DNA from: Strigamia acuminata | Taxonomy: Eukaryota > Arthropoda > Chilopoda > Geophilomorpha > Linotaeniidae | Direction: 5' to 3' | Assembly: GCA_949358305.1 (NCBI GenBank) | Contig: OX442320.1 | Coordinates: forward strand, 2,296,501-2,360,500 | Length of the DNA: 64,000 nt | Shown here: one piece after another, positions 1 through 10,626 of the stretch | How the letters are laid out: each line of letters opens with the position of its first letter | Numbering within the stretch: position 1 is the stretch's first letter | The notes under the pieces: model-generated | Databases searched by the model: none | What the model was told of the DNA's origin: nothing | Seen by the model: the letters and a program-made list of their open reading frames with translations, nothing else | Program-made: the position numbers and the translations under genes

Positions 1-102
1 TAGGGGTTTGGGGGTTCGGGAATTTGTTACGACGATGTTACAGAGGGGTGGAGGGCGTCTACGAATCCAAAATTTTGCGTTACGTAATTTATGGACGGCC
101 CC
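1..102. repeat. Terminal fragment of a MITE (GGGGCCGTCCATAAATTACG family)
   Basis: The segment ends in GTTACGTAATTTATGGACGGCCCC, the reverse complement of the terminus of the complete copy near 58353-58840, and is preceded by the same G-rich, TTGTTACGA-containing subterminal sequence. Only one end is inside the window. It lies in non-coding DNA upstream of the paxillin exon. Confidence 0.75.
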
Positions 103-2137
103 TTATACGGCCAATATTTTGAAAATTCAATTTTATTTTTGTGGGTTTATAATATTTATTTATATCCCTATTACTAAATTTTCGTGTTGAAGTTTTTCTT
201 CCGCATGGCCAACTGATTCTATAAATAGATAAGAGACGACTAAACTTGGCCATGCAGTCGGCTGCTTAAATTACATCACAAGCCTGCCAAGGAAACTTAT
301 TGTAATGATAAACTGTCCACGGTGATAAGAATAGCTGGAAATGAGGTGCCATTTCATATTTATCAATTATTCAATCCAATTTGGTTTGAATGTATCCAAA
401 ATTGTATAAATCATTCCATTTTTTTTATTTTTTATTGGGGTAAATTACATAATAATGTTGATTGCCAAGAAAAATATAAATAAAGAAATAATAAATTTAA
501 ATTTTGGTTTAATTTTGGACTACTACATTGTTTATGAAGTCACAACACTGTCAGAGTTGTCTGGGGGCATTTAGTTTGAGATTTTTCAAGTTATTTCAAA
601 CAAATGTTGCGATTTTGCTTGCCAGTTGTTTCTTTTGCAAACAAGCCAAATTTAATCAATGTGTGGGCTGCGAAGAAGAAGAGAGATGAGCTGCCCCTCT
701 TTTGCTGATTTTGTACATTTTCAACTTTCAGGTTAGCCATCAATACTGGAAATTAGGAAAACAGAAATAACTTTTTAACCACCTACTTACAGATTGTTTT
801 TGCCATTTTCAATTTGATTTAGGACTACTATATTTAGTTGAGATTTAATCTCTAATTTCACATGAGAATACTTCTTGTGTGATCTGAAGTACGAGTTGCA
901 GATTTATTTGTTGTGCTCCTAGCAAAGTCAATGGCAACATAAGACAAAACATTTCTTAAAATAGTTATTGTTGTTTTTTATTCATTGCAGCTACTGTAGG
1001 TGACCGGAAAGGGGCTAAAAACCTTTGGTTTTAATAAAATTAAATTTAAATTTTATTATAGGTTTAACCAATAGGGACTCTTGGTAACGGGAGTTTTCAT
1101 AACTATGGTATCTCTGAGCACTAAATTATTAGAAAATAAAGTTTATTTGTGTTGGGTATTAATTTGTTAATTTGACATATCATTAAGGGGTGTCATAAAT
1201 TTCACGCTGAAGTGATTATTACGATTGTGACGATTATTGCGCTGAGGTGATTATCACGTGACCTATGCGGACCAATCACATCAATAATCACTTCAGCACT
1301 TCAACGCTTATTTATAATCATCTGAAAAAGAGTTTTTAGTGCTGAAGAATGCTTAAACCTAGCTTAAACTAAGGAAAAGAGAGTCGGTTGTAAATTATTA
1401 AACAAATAAAAATAAATAATTAATTTAATTTTAAAGAATAAATGTAAGTCATGTGACATGCAGAATAATCATTTGGACCTGGTGTGGGTCCTCAATAATG
1501 CAGTGATTGTGATTATTGGAACAATCACTTCAGCGCCTTCAGCATGTCATTTTTGAAAGCCTTAATGAAATTAATGGCATCTGTAGCACATGTGCCTTGG
1601 CTGGAGATAGCTTGTCACTAAGAAGTAAGGATAGCAGCCCTGGTGACAGCGCCACTGTAGTAGTGTGTCAAGCCGATTAAACAGACACTTTACATTGCCA
1701 GCTGTTTGGAGATGGCATTTTGCCATTGAGGCATCAGAGCTTGTCCTTAATACATGAAAATACCTAGTAAATACTCAGCATTTAAAATGAATTTGAGTTT
1801 TCAAATTTTACCGGTTATAGCTAGAAATTGAAAATGGTGGGGTAGCATGCAAGGAGAAACAATGTCAGTAGCTAAAGTGGCGACTTAAAAATTAATTATA
1901 TGTTTTTTAAAAAAAAAATACTTTTAAAAATAATACTGTGCTTTATTATAATGCGTATGCCTTGTATTTCAGTTGATTTGTTGAATATTCCTCACCTAGT
2001 GTTTAATTAAATGTTACATTTGCATTAGTTTTGGTGACTTTTACCGATTTACAATCACTTTGATGGTTTCTTATGCAATAATTGTATTTGTTGGAATTTA
2101 TTTGATTGAATACAAATTGGTTAATTTGTAATTTCAG
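103..2137 (+). other. Non-coding stretch, probably the last intron of the paxillin gene
   Basis: About 2 kb of AT-rich DNA without a convincing exon. It ends in an acceptor (AATTTCAG) directly before the paxillin exon, so at least its right part is intron. It contains one TTAA-flanked palindromic element (1187-1561). I see no other gene in it. Confidence 0.55.
1187..1561. repeat. Palindromic MITE flanked by TTAA
   Basis: TTAA at 1183-1186 and 1562-1565 flank a segment whose ends are imperfect inverted copies: left GGGGTGTCATAAATTTCACG followed by CTGAAGTGATTA, right CACTTCAGCGCCTTCAGCAT followed by GTCATTTTTGAAAGCC. The inside has further AATCACTTCAGC inverted motifs. TTAA targets are typical of piggyBac-type transposases; that assignment is inference. 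A shorter degenerate relative lies near 3664-3785. Confidence 0.5.
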
Positions 2138-2404
2138 GAATGCCGCATGCCCTTCAATGGAGGCAGTTTCTTCGATCACGAGGGCTTCCCTTACTGCGAA
2201 ACCCACTACCACGCTCGTCGGGGTTCCCTGTGCGCTGGATGCCACAAGCCCATAACAGGACGCTGCATAACGGCTATGTTTCGCAAGTTCCACCCAGAAC
2301 ACTTTGTCTGTTCGTTTTGTTTGAAACAATTAAACAAGGGCACTTTCAAAGAACAAAACGACAAACCTTATTGTCATCCGTGCTTTGAAAAACTGTTTGG
2401 GTAA
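2138..2404 (+). CDS. Pax: Paxillin, C-terminal exon (end of LIM3 and LIM4)
   Basis: The exon follows an acceptor at 2131-2137 and ends with TAA at 2402-2404, giving 88 residues. It covers the second half of one LIM domain ([18 protein letters not shown]) and a complete last LIM domain: CAGC, then [11 protein letters not shown], then PYCHPCF, with the zinc ligands intact. The stretch [17 protein letters not shown] is nearly invariant in paxillin/Hic-5 proteins and ends the protein, as in known paxillins. Paxillin is a focal-adhesion scaffold joining integrin signalling to FAK, vinculin and the actin cytoskeleton; LIM2-3 direct it to adhesions. Earlier exons lie left of the window. A possible polyadenylation signal AATAAA is at 3296-3301. 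The family call is firm; the symbol assumes a single insect paxillin gene. Confidence 0.93.
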   Translation, partial: ECRMPFNGGSFFDHEGFPYCETHYHARRGSLCAGCHKPITGRCITAMFRKFHPEHFVCSFCLKQLNKGTFKEQNDKPYCHPCFEKLFG

Positions 2405-3898
2405 AACTTTACGAAACCAGAACCATGAATTGTATGGAAAGAATGTACGACGGCCCTTATCATTAGTTCCCGCAAACAAGTAAAAGAAAAAGTCCAACGT
2501 CAATTTTTCTAACCATCAAATTCCCATTTGAACACAAAAGTTAGGCAACAATGTTCAGTTAATAGATCCAGGACATCCAAAATTTGAGTTGGATGTTCAA
2601 AAATTGGGTATTGAGTTTTGAAATTTGAATTTGTGTAAAAGTTAAGTAGTGCCCAAATTTGAGTTGGATTTTCAGAATTTGCGGAGACTGTCCAAATTTT
2701 TGTGTGGACAGTTTGTCTTTATAATGTAGAAGTATGTATTTTCCATGCATTTCCTAGTTCGGTATACAGCCATCGATTTTGATGAGATTTTTTTTTATTT
2801 TAATTTTCTAATAATTTTACTTGAGAATTTGTAACTGAAAACTGGAAATTAATTTGACCGCTCAATTTTATTTGTTTAAATTGAAACAATATTCAAAAGT
2901 TTGTAATTTTATGCAACTGCGATTGTTTAAGGACTTAAATACGTTTATTACAGTGCAATTTTAATTGTTTGTGTATTTAATAAGACGGGCATTTGATGCA
3001 ACATGTTTTACGTCATTGGATCTTATTTTTAAAAGTGAAAAATTGTTAAATATAGGAAAAGATATATTTTCATTTATTGGTAGTAACTTTTTCTTAATTC
3101 TTTGTACATTATAACAAGTTTTTAAATTCTTGTTGCCATATCAATTAGAATTAGAAATTTTCTTAACGCCTCAGCTTAACCTTCAATGTATCAACATTAG
3201 TGCTATTAATTAACTCTTATTAACCTAAAAACATAATTACAGAATGTTAAATAATTGATTTTGTAGAAATAATTTGTTTAATGTCACTTAATTGAAATAA
3301 AAATGGGGAAAAGTAAAGTTTTATTCTCTCTTTCTAATAAAAACAAACAAGTTACTGGAATTTTTTCTATTTTTGTGAGGCAGCTAGTTCACTTCTTCAT
3401 TTTAAAATGGAAATATTGTGTGATCAGAATTTCTCAACACCAAATAACAACGTTATTTTCTAAGCCGGTGGTTCAATCAGGTGAAAGCGCAACATTTTGG
3501 TCGCATTCAAGTGCTCAAACTTAATCACAAATAAATTTCAATTAATTGAAACTTAATTAATTGTTAGATCGGAGTCAACTACCCCTCCAAGAAAAAAGGT
3601 AAAGATTAGTTTTATTTAGTGGGAAAAAAAATAGAGATTTAAAAAATTAATATTAATAATCACTAAGGGGTTTCATTAAATGAGCGATTATTGTGATAAG
3701 TTGATTATTGCAATAATCATAATCACTCAATTATTGAGGGCCCAACAAAAATCTGATTATGTGATTATTGCTCCGATGGGCAGAATTGTTTAAATTGTAA
3801 CCTAAATACGTTGCAATTGTTTAAAAAAAAGTTCCTACAAATAATAATTGCAACTACCTAACTCGTTTCATGTGTTCAGTTTAACCTAAACTGAGCAG
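2405..3898. other. Paxillin 3' UTR and intergenic DNA
   Basis: AT-rich, with no convincing coding exon. It holds a candidate polyadenylation signal at 3296-3301 and a degenerate MITE relative near 3664-3785 (TAAGGGGTTTCATTAAATG and AATCACT motifs). Confidence 0.5.
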
Positions 3899-4194
3899 AC
3901 TTTGTTATAATCCAACCAAAGACGAAAACACCAGAAGAATTACAGGAAATGGAAAATTTGAAAATCAAACTAGAATGTGAAAAGAAATCATTCTATCGAA
4001 AAAAGACAAAATTGCAGAAAGAATATAATATGGAACTAAGTTTGTTGAACAAGAAATTCCAAGGTTTGTTTGACGTGGTGGAAGCGCAGCACTATGGCAA
4101 ACTTCAGCAAATTGACTTTTGGCACAAAGAAGCAACACAAGATTTGTTAAAGAAGTAAGAAAACTTTGACAACCTTGATTAGTTGCTTAGTTGC

Positions 4195-4241
<47 letters not shown>

Positions 4242-4442
4242 CTTATTTATTAGTCACATGACACATCAAGTAATCGACTAATCAAAGTAATCAAATAATG
4301 ACACTTTGATCAACCTTGTGTATCTTGCAGAGACTACCTAAGAGTAATCAATCACCCACATCTATTATGGGAAATTGTTCCTGTGACACTTACAGTGAAG
4401 GAACATCATTCCAGGTGCTGTCAATTGTTTGAACCAGAGTAA
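3899..4442 (+). CDS. Unidentified coiled-coil protein, last two exons
   Basis: Exon 3899-4154 runs to a strong donor (GTAAGA at 4155) and exon 4331-4442 follows an acceptor TATCTTGCAG. The join keeps the frame open to TAA at 4440-4442. The first exon may begin at an acceptor (GAGCAG before 3899) or translation may start at ATG 3949. The sequence is charged and helical, with LKIKLECEKKSF, KLQKEYNMELSLLNKKF and KLQQIDFW, then NHPHLLWEIVP. A faint resemblance to the dimerisation helix and following FW/NHP region of NAP/SET histone chaperones is possible, but I cannot confirm it. The intron contains a (TTTA)n run. It could be a decayed or lineage-specific gene; the clean splice sites argue that it is or was real. 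Confidence 0.45.
4193..4251. repeat. (TTTA)n microsatellite
   Basis: About 13 near-perfect TTTA units inside the intron of the coiled-coil gene. Confidence 0.9.
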
Positions 4443-6384
4443 CTACCATACTGCCTCGTATCATAGCTGGGTTCGACAAGGCGCTGGGATGCGTTTAAAC
4501 GCGATTTAATGAATTGCCGCCGGCCCCGATTAAGTGTTGGGTCTCTAAAAATCACCAATTTTTGCAAAAAATCGACGATTTCTCAGTTATGCACCGGCCC
4601 CGAATAAGCACCAGGCTTCAAACAGGCGCAGGGAGGGCCCGAGAAAATTTATAAACCCCGGCTATTATTGCTGAACAGGAAACGGATCCCGGTATTCAAT
4701 TAGCAAAAGTGGAAGAACATTTTTCATTTTATAATACAAATTTAAGCTGCCAATATTTTTGAAATCGCAGGAAGTGGTGATAATATTGCACAGTTCATCC
4801 ATCCCTCATTTTTTTTAAAAATTCACTTTGCTTAGTTTAACTAGTTGGGAAAAAATGAATGTAGTGGATTGCAATGAATTGGCCATTCTCAATAAATGAC
4901 CGGGAAATCAAATAACCAAGTAACCACATCTCACCAAATCAAATCAGAGGAGTTCTCAACCGGAACATGAGTAGTCAATGTAAGCCCGCAGTTTGGGAAC
5001 CACTCGTTTAATAAAATGGATGGATGGATGGGAGTTTCCATTCTGCCCCAGTCCATTTGCATTTCAGCATTTGCTAAGTTACACCTAAGGTTCCATTTGC
5101 AATTTCAAAGACTATCCAAGAGTCAATAAAACATGTCTAACATATTTCTAAACAAGTTAATAACGGTAATAATAATTTCAGATAACCAGATAAACTGATA
5201 TACTAGATGTGCAAAATTTTAAATTCAGTTGGAAAAGAAAGATTAAGTGGAAAAAAGTTAGTTTTCAATTCGAATCAACATTAGGCCTAAAATAGAATCC
5301 AATCCAATCCAATCCAAACCAAACCAAACCAAACCATGGACTCAAATATAATCCAAAATCCAATTGTAATGCAGAAAAAAGAAAGAAAATGAAAATAGTG
5401 ACAAATATCAAACCGAAAAATGCGGGGACCCGAGAAGAAAGAAGAAAGAACCAAGAACCGATGGAAACGAGAGAAGAGAAACAACCACGAACGACAAACG
5501 AAGTGAGAAATGGAAGGAAGGCAGAACGCGACTGTTGCTATGCCGACCGAAATGCAGCGCTATCGGAACAGTTATTAACAGTTTTTCGCACCAGACAGCG
5601 CTGCAAATACGTGTCAGGGAATTTCAATGGAGATTTGAAAGTGACAAATTAATTAAATTTAGCAAAAACGATTTTTAAGCTCAAAATTCAATTCAATTCA
5701 ATTGCCACTGGGCACTCATGCAGTTCTCTTATCGTAACAAACCAAATTTAGCTCGTCTAACTTTTCCAAAAAGGAAAAAGTATGAAAATATCAAAATCTA
5801 TCAAAATATAGTACATCATTTTTGTTACAGATACGTTTGGCTCGGTGCCATTTTTAATAAGGGCACAAAATATCAAGTGAAATACGGCTATTTTACGCCT
5901 GAACGGGGGTGTTTATATTGCAATGCGCAAAACGCTTAATATCGACCTTGTACACACCTGATGATTTTGAAAATGTAATTACTTTTATAATTACCATTGT
6001 ACAGAGTTGTTGCTGGGTTCGAATTTCTCAGGCGAGATGAGCAGGCTGTAATAAACTTAAATATTTGGTACACAATTTAATGTTTTAATTCACAATTCTT
6101 GAAATGTCAAAGTTCATCAAAACTAATCAGAGGAGAAAAAATTCACAGCATATTTTTATCATTAAATACTCTTAAATTGTAGTATTCGAGGGCTATCCTG
6201 GACCGAAGAAATACAGTATATTGTTTTTAGTGAAGTATATTGTATTTTTTTTCTTTTTTTCTTTTTTTGAATGAAAAAATACTTGTTTATTCTGTCTTTA
6301 AAACCCCTATTTCCACCAACTATTTACCGCAACATCCCATAAAACGAAATAAATAAACGCCGATCGATTCTAAATCGCATTTCT
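4443..6384. other. Intergenic DNA
   Basis: No supported gene. It contains a short CCAAT/CCAAA pentamer run at about 5297-5335 and, at about 4450-4670, a GC-richer patch with two GCCGGCCCCGA-type motifs (CGGCCCCGATTAAG, CGGCCCCGAATAAG) that looks like a decayed transposon. Open frames at 5389-5652 and 5718-5939 have no recognisable content. Confidence 0.5.
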
Positions 6385-6390
6385 TTTATT
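6385..6390 (-). terminator. Polyadenylation signal of the ARMC5-type gene
   Basis: TTTATT on the plus strand reads AATAAA on the minus strand, 14 bp beyond the TGA stop at 6405-6407, implying a very short 3' UTR. Confidence 0.6.
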
Positions 6391-6404
6391 TAAAAATTGG
6401 AATG

Positions 6405-9400
6405 TCACGTAGGAACATACAGAGGTCCCAACTCTAAACTTTCGGTCACTCGTCTTTTCAGTTCGAGCAACAAACACTCTTTCAAATTAGAGTTCAGGAT
6501 TTCATTTAAAAAATTCATTTTATCGTCGACACTGAACGAACGTCCCAACACACAATCCACCACAGAATTCGCCACACTCGTGTAGTTATGCGTCGTCGCA
6601 AAAGCGTACATCGCCGCCGCGTTACCAGCACTCAAGTTTTGCATAAACTTCTCGTGTAAATAATCCCTCAGACCCATCAAAAGCATCTTGTCCGCCATCT
6701 TGGCCACGCCTAAAAGCAAATCGTCGCTCGGAACCCTCAACCTAGCGCACGAACTGTCGCATCCGTGCAGAAAATGCATGACAAACTCGACGCTCTCCTT
6801 CGTCGCTTCGCCCAACTTCACTTCCGCTTGCGACGCCTCCTTGAAACTCCCGCTCAACATGGCGCCGAAAACCTCCGACGATTCGCCCAGCGTCAACCGG
6901 TTGCCGTAAACTCTATCGCCGCCATCCAAAACGAAACAAACATTCTTCTCGGCGCCGCCGTACCGACAGCAATCGTCGCCGGCGACGTCTTGCTCCGGCA
7001 AATCGGCCACGACGGGCGTCGATTGGATTTGGCCGCACAGCTTGAGCAAACTGATGGACGCCATCTTGCAATTCTCGTCAGAGGGCTCGAGCAAAATCTC
7101 CAGAAGAATATCCAACCCTTTATACGTCAACAAGGTCTTTTGCCGGCACGATTTCGCCGATATCAAGTAGGGCAGCACCATGGCCGCGCGTTGTTTCTCC
7201 GCCCGGCTTCCCGCCGTCAGCAAATGCACGATGGCTCCGATGCCGAACGGCGACTCCATCTGCATTTCCAGCGTCCTCAGAATGGAGGACTTGAAGTCCC
7301 GCAGACTCTTGCAGATCCGGCACTCGTCGCTCGCGTGCTGCAGCGCCGAGTCGTCCAACTTGAGCGAGATTTGCTGCGGGAACTGCAGAATGATCAACAA
7401 CTCGAAACACAACGGATTGCGCGCGAGTCGCGTCAGGATGCGCGCGGCTCTCGTCAACGGGTTGCGCATGCCCACAACTATCGCCAATAGAGTCTCGACG
7501 ACCTTCCGGCTCAGCAGCGCTATGTGCGGCTTCTCCATCTGCGAAAACCTCGACAATATCATCAAAATGTGGTGCACGTAGTTCGGTCCGGGGTCCAATC
7601 TGTCCGCGCTGCCGAGTTGGCCGAACAGCACTTGGTCGTCGCATTTGTTTTTCTCCGCTTTCTCCGGTTCGGCGAACAACTCCATCGCGTCCTCCTCCGG
7701 CTCGTCCGACGGCGCGGATATGCAAGAATTCGACGTTTCGACGTCGGCTTCTTTCGGCACTCCCCTTTCTGCGGACTGCTCTTGGGGCGGCAGTTCCTCC
7801 TGGTCGGAAAGGTCGTCGCAGACGGGGGAATAGCAGGCGTACTGCGGCGGCGGCGAATCCACCACCGACGGAGAGGGCGAGCGCGAGTACGGCATCTGCA
7901 CCCACTCCTCTTCGCTCATTCTGCGCGGCCGGGGCGAGCGGTCCTCCGAGCCGCTGCCATCGGGCGACAAACCGCCGGGCGAGTTCTGGCAGCCGGAATT
8001 GAAGTATTGCCCTTGGCGCCATTCGGGCGGCGACTGCACGGGCGAGTAGATCGTGTTGGTCGGGCTCCACTGGCCGTTGTCGTCGAGCAGACCCGACGAG
8101 CACTCGATGCCGAGCTCCAGGATCTCGTTCTGCACCTGCTGGTAGCTCGGGCTGTTGATGCGGTACGTCTGACGGGTTTTCGCTTCTTTGCGCGCGTCCG
8201 ATTCGTCCGATTCGTAGCTCTCCTTGCGCTTGAGGCCGCATTTCTTGGGCGAGGACCAGCCGTTGTCGTCCTGGGGCTTGGCCGGCATCGGCAGATGGAG
8301 TTTCTGCGGATCCTGCGGCTCGTGGTCGCGTTTGTCGGCGTCTTCGGTCGTTTGTTTCACGTAGGCGGCCATTTTGTCGATTAGAAGCGAGACCAGGTCG
8401 AGTTCGAGGAGGACGTCGAGGCTTTTTTCGTCGTAGAGAAAATTCAACATGGTCGCTATGATTTCGTCGTGGAATTGGGGGTACTGCGAGCTGGCCAGGA
8501 GGGCGACGAGGGTTTTGAGGCCGCCGTTTTCGCGCACGCGCACGCGGTTGATGGCTTCGCGGCAGCACAGACACAAAGCGGCGACGAAGTAGTTCGGGTT
8601 TTCCACGTCGTCGTCGGTTAATACCCGCTCTGCGCGGTCGATGAAGAGGGGAATGGCTCCGGCGTTGCCGACCACCGGGCGGATTTCGGATTGGTGGACG
8701 AGGTTGACGAGAGTCTTGATGGAGGCTTCTTGGATCGTTTTGTCGGGGTTTTCGGCCTGAGACACGAGGCGAGTGATGCCGTCGTTGGTTTCCACCTGGT
8801 GGGCGCATTCGGGGCTGCAGTGGCCGGTGAGATGGGCCAGAGCGCGAACTACGGCCGTCAAAACTTCCTTGGTGTCGGAGTTTAGAAGCGATGCGATGGC
8901 TTGGATTCCGTCGTGGATGATTATGTTTTCGCGGTGTTCGGCGCTGTCGGATAGAATTCTAAGGAAAAGTGCGAAAAAAATCAATATGTAAAACCCATAT
9001 TTTCTCAAATTGTGCACCCGCGCACTATTGACACAATCAATTTCCCCAAACAGACGAATGGAGGTCCGCCCATTACCTGCAAAAATTCAATTTTTCGGCC
9101 AATAATGCCATTTTCGATTAAAAATTGAATTTTTCTGCCAAAAATTGAATTTTTCTGCCAAAAATTGAATTTTTCTGCCAAAAATTGAATTTTTCTGCCA
9201 AAAATTGAATTTTTCTGCCAAAAATTGAATTTTTCTGCCAAAAATTGAATTTTTCTGCCAAAAATTGAATTTTTCTGCCAAAAATTGAATTTTTCTGCCA
9301 AAAATTGAATTTTTCTGCCAAAAATTGAATTTTCCACACCAAAATTCAGGTCGGAAGACCTTTGGTGTAAAATCGTGTATTGTAATTGTCATTTACTTCT

Positions 9401-10042
9401 TTACTTCGTTATTTCCAGTTTTTGTTTTAATACCTTAGAGCTCTAACTGCACTTTGTTGGCTTGCTGGATTGGTCGTGGAGTGTAAAAATTTGACAACGC
9501 TCGGAACAGCGCCTTCATTGTGGATTATGCTGGCGGTTCGTTTGTCTACGGCTAAGTTTGCAAGGGTTCTGCAGGCCCTGTTTAATATGCTGTCCAAGTC
9601 CAGCGAGTTTAAAATTGTAACTAAAAAGAAATTGTTTTTACTTATACGCAATTACCGTAAATTGTTTTTATTTTCAGTTTTACTTACCCAGTGATGAAAC
9701 TGTGTCTTTGTTTGCGATCTATTTCAACAAAAAAATTCAAAATGAATTGATTATTTAATTTTTATGAGGTTTTTTTCGGTTTATTTGAGAATCTCTTAGC
9801 GTTACCTCATCCCGACTCTCCTTTTCCAAACAACAGTTACCCAGAATGCTCAGCGCCACGTCTACGGATTTCTGGTTAGGCTTACCGATTATTGCTAATA
9901 AAATGTTTAAACCGCCGCATTCTCGAAATTTTTTTACACCGTCCAAGTTCCTGGATCGGAAGTATTTTTTTCGTATCGTTAACAAGGAGTTGGATACGAT
10001 GTCTGACGACGTGCTGGCGAGGGAATCGATCAAAATGTTCAT
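6405..10042 (-). CDS. ARMC5: ARMC5-type armadillo-repeat/BTB protein
   Basis: Four exons, read right to left: 10042-9806, 9718-9688 (31-nt micro-exon), 9620-9434 and 8958-6405. They sum to 3009 nt, 1002 residues. The ATG at 10042-10040 is the first Met. Residues about 40-370 are armadillo repeats (for example VALSILGNCC, NRACRTLANLAVD, GAVPSVVKFL). The middle is acidic, Pro/Ser-rich and probably disordered, a second helical-repeat block follows, and a BTB/POZ domain lies at about 820-930 (NVCFVLDGGDRVYGNRL). This ARM-then-BTB order is that of ARMC5. In mammals ARMC5 is a CUL3 ubiquitin-ligase adaptor acting on RNA polymerase II RPB1; that role here is inference. The last exon is GC-rich compared with its surroundings. 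The gene shares a 584-bp upstream gap with the FET gene. Confidence 0.88.
9119..9334. repeat. 20-bp tandem repeat, about 10.7 copies, in the last ARMC5 intron
   Basis: The unit AAAAATTGAATTTTTCTGCC is repeated almost without change. Its core AAAAATTGAATTTTT is a palindrome around one base. Because 20 is not a multiple of 3, all three minus-strand frames stay open through the array; these frames are not genes. The array lies wholly in the intron 8959-9433. Confidence 0.95.
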
Positions 10043-10626
10043 CGTCAAACTTGCGTTTATTCGACAGTAAACGTCTATTTATCATAAATAAAATTAAAAT
10101 CGGGCTATCGGGGCTCTGTAGAAAGTAATGCGAACAGATATTTAGGCGATGAAATGGTTGAAATTACGAAAATTATTCATATTTTACCTCATGTCTGGTT
10201 AGTTTGAAATCGCATTTAGTTCGATTTTCTACCGCACGGTGTTGGTTTAGGGAATCGATTAATTTGCAAATAGTGCGAAAATAAACGATAAACAGTTTCG
10301 TTGATCAATGTTATTTGATTTTATGTGTATGATATTCGTTAGTTTTTATTTAAAACGTGATTCGATAAGTTTAACGCGTTAATTCTAATTTATATCACAA
10401 TTTAATTATGTTTAGAGTATCGATATTTTGAGTATCGATATCTGGGTCAGTTAATCATTTTCTACATCACTTATGAGTGGTTAAATTATCATTTTGGTGC
10501 GATTCACTTGCCACTGGGGTCTGATGACGTAACAAATGTTCACAACTGAACTGGAAAGCGATCAGCGAGCTGCTCCTAGCCTCCATATTCTCTCTCGCAC
10601 ACCGCAAAGAAAGGACAGCCTACAAA
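10043..10626. promoter_or_regulatory. Divergent promoter region between ARMC5 and the FET gene
   Basis: A 584-bp gap between two start codons pointing away from each other. TATCGATA occurs at 10418-10425 and 10433-10440, 15 bp apart. In Drosophila this motif (DRE) is bound by DREF and marks TATA-less housekeeping promoters; its use here is inference. I see no TATA box close to the FET start. The 5' UTR next to the FET ATG is pyrimidine-rich. Confidence 0.6.

Noticed and set aside
5389-5939. Two short plus-strand frames
   Set aside because: No recognisable sequence, no splice or codon support.
7120-8808. 562-residue minus-strand frame and several plus-strand frames over the ARMC5 last exon
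   Set aside because: Arg/Pro-rich shadows of a GC-rich exon; the overlapping frame has clear armadillo and BTB content.
9005-9392. Three overlapping minus-strand frames with a repeating FWQKNSIFGRK peptide
   Set aside because: Produced by the 20-bp intronic array, which is open in all three frames.
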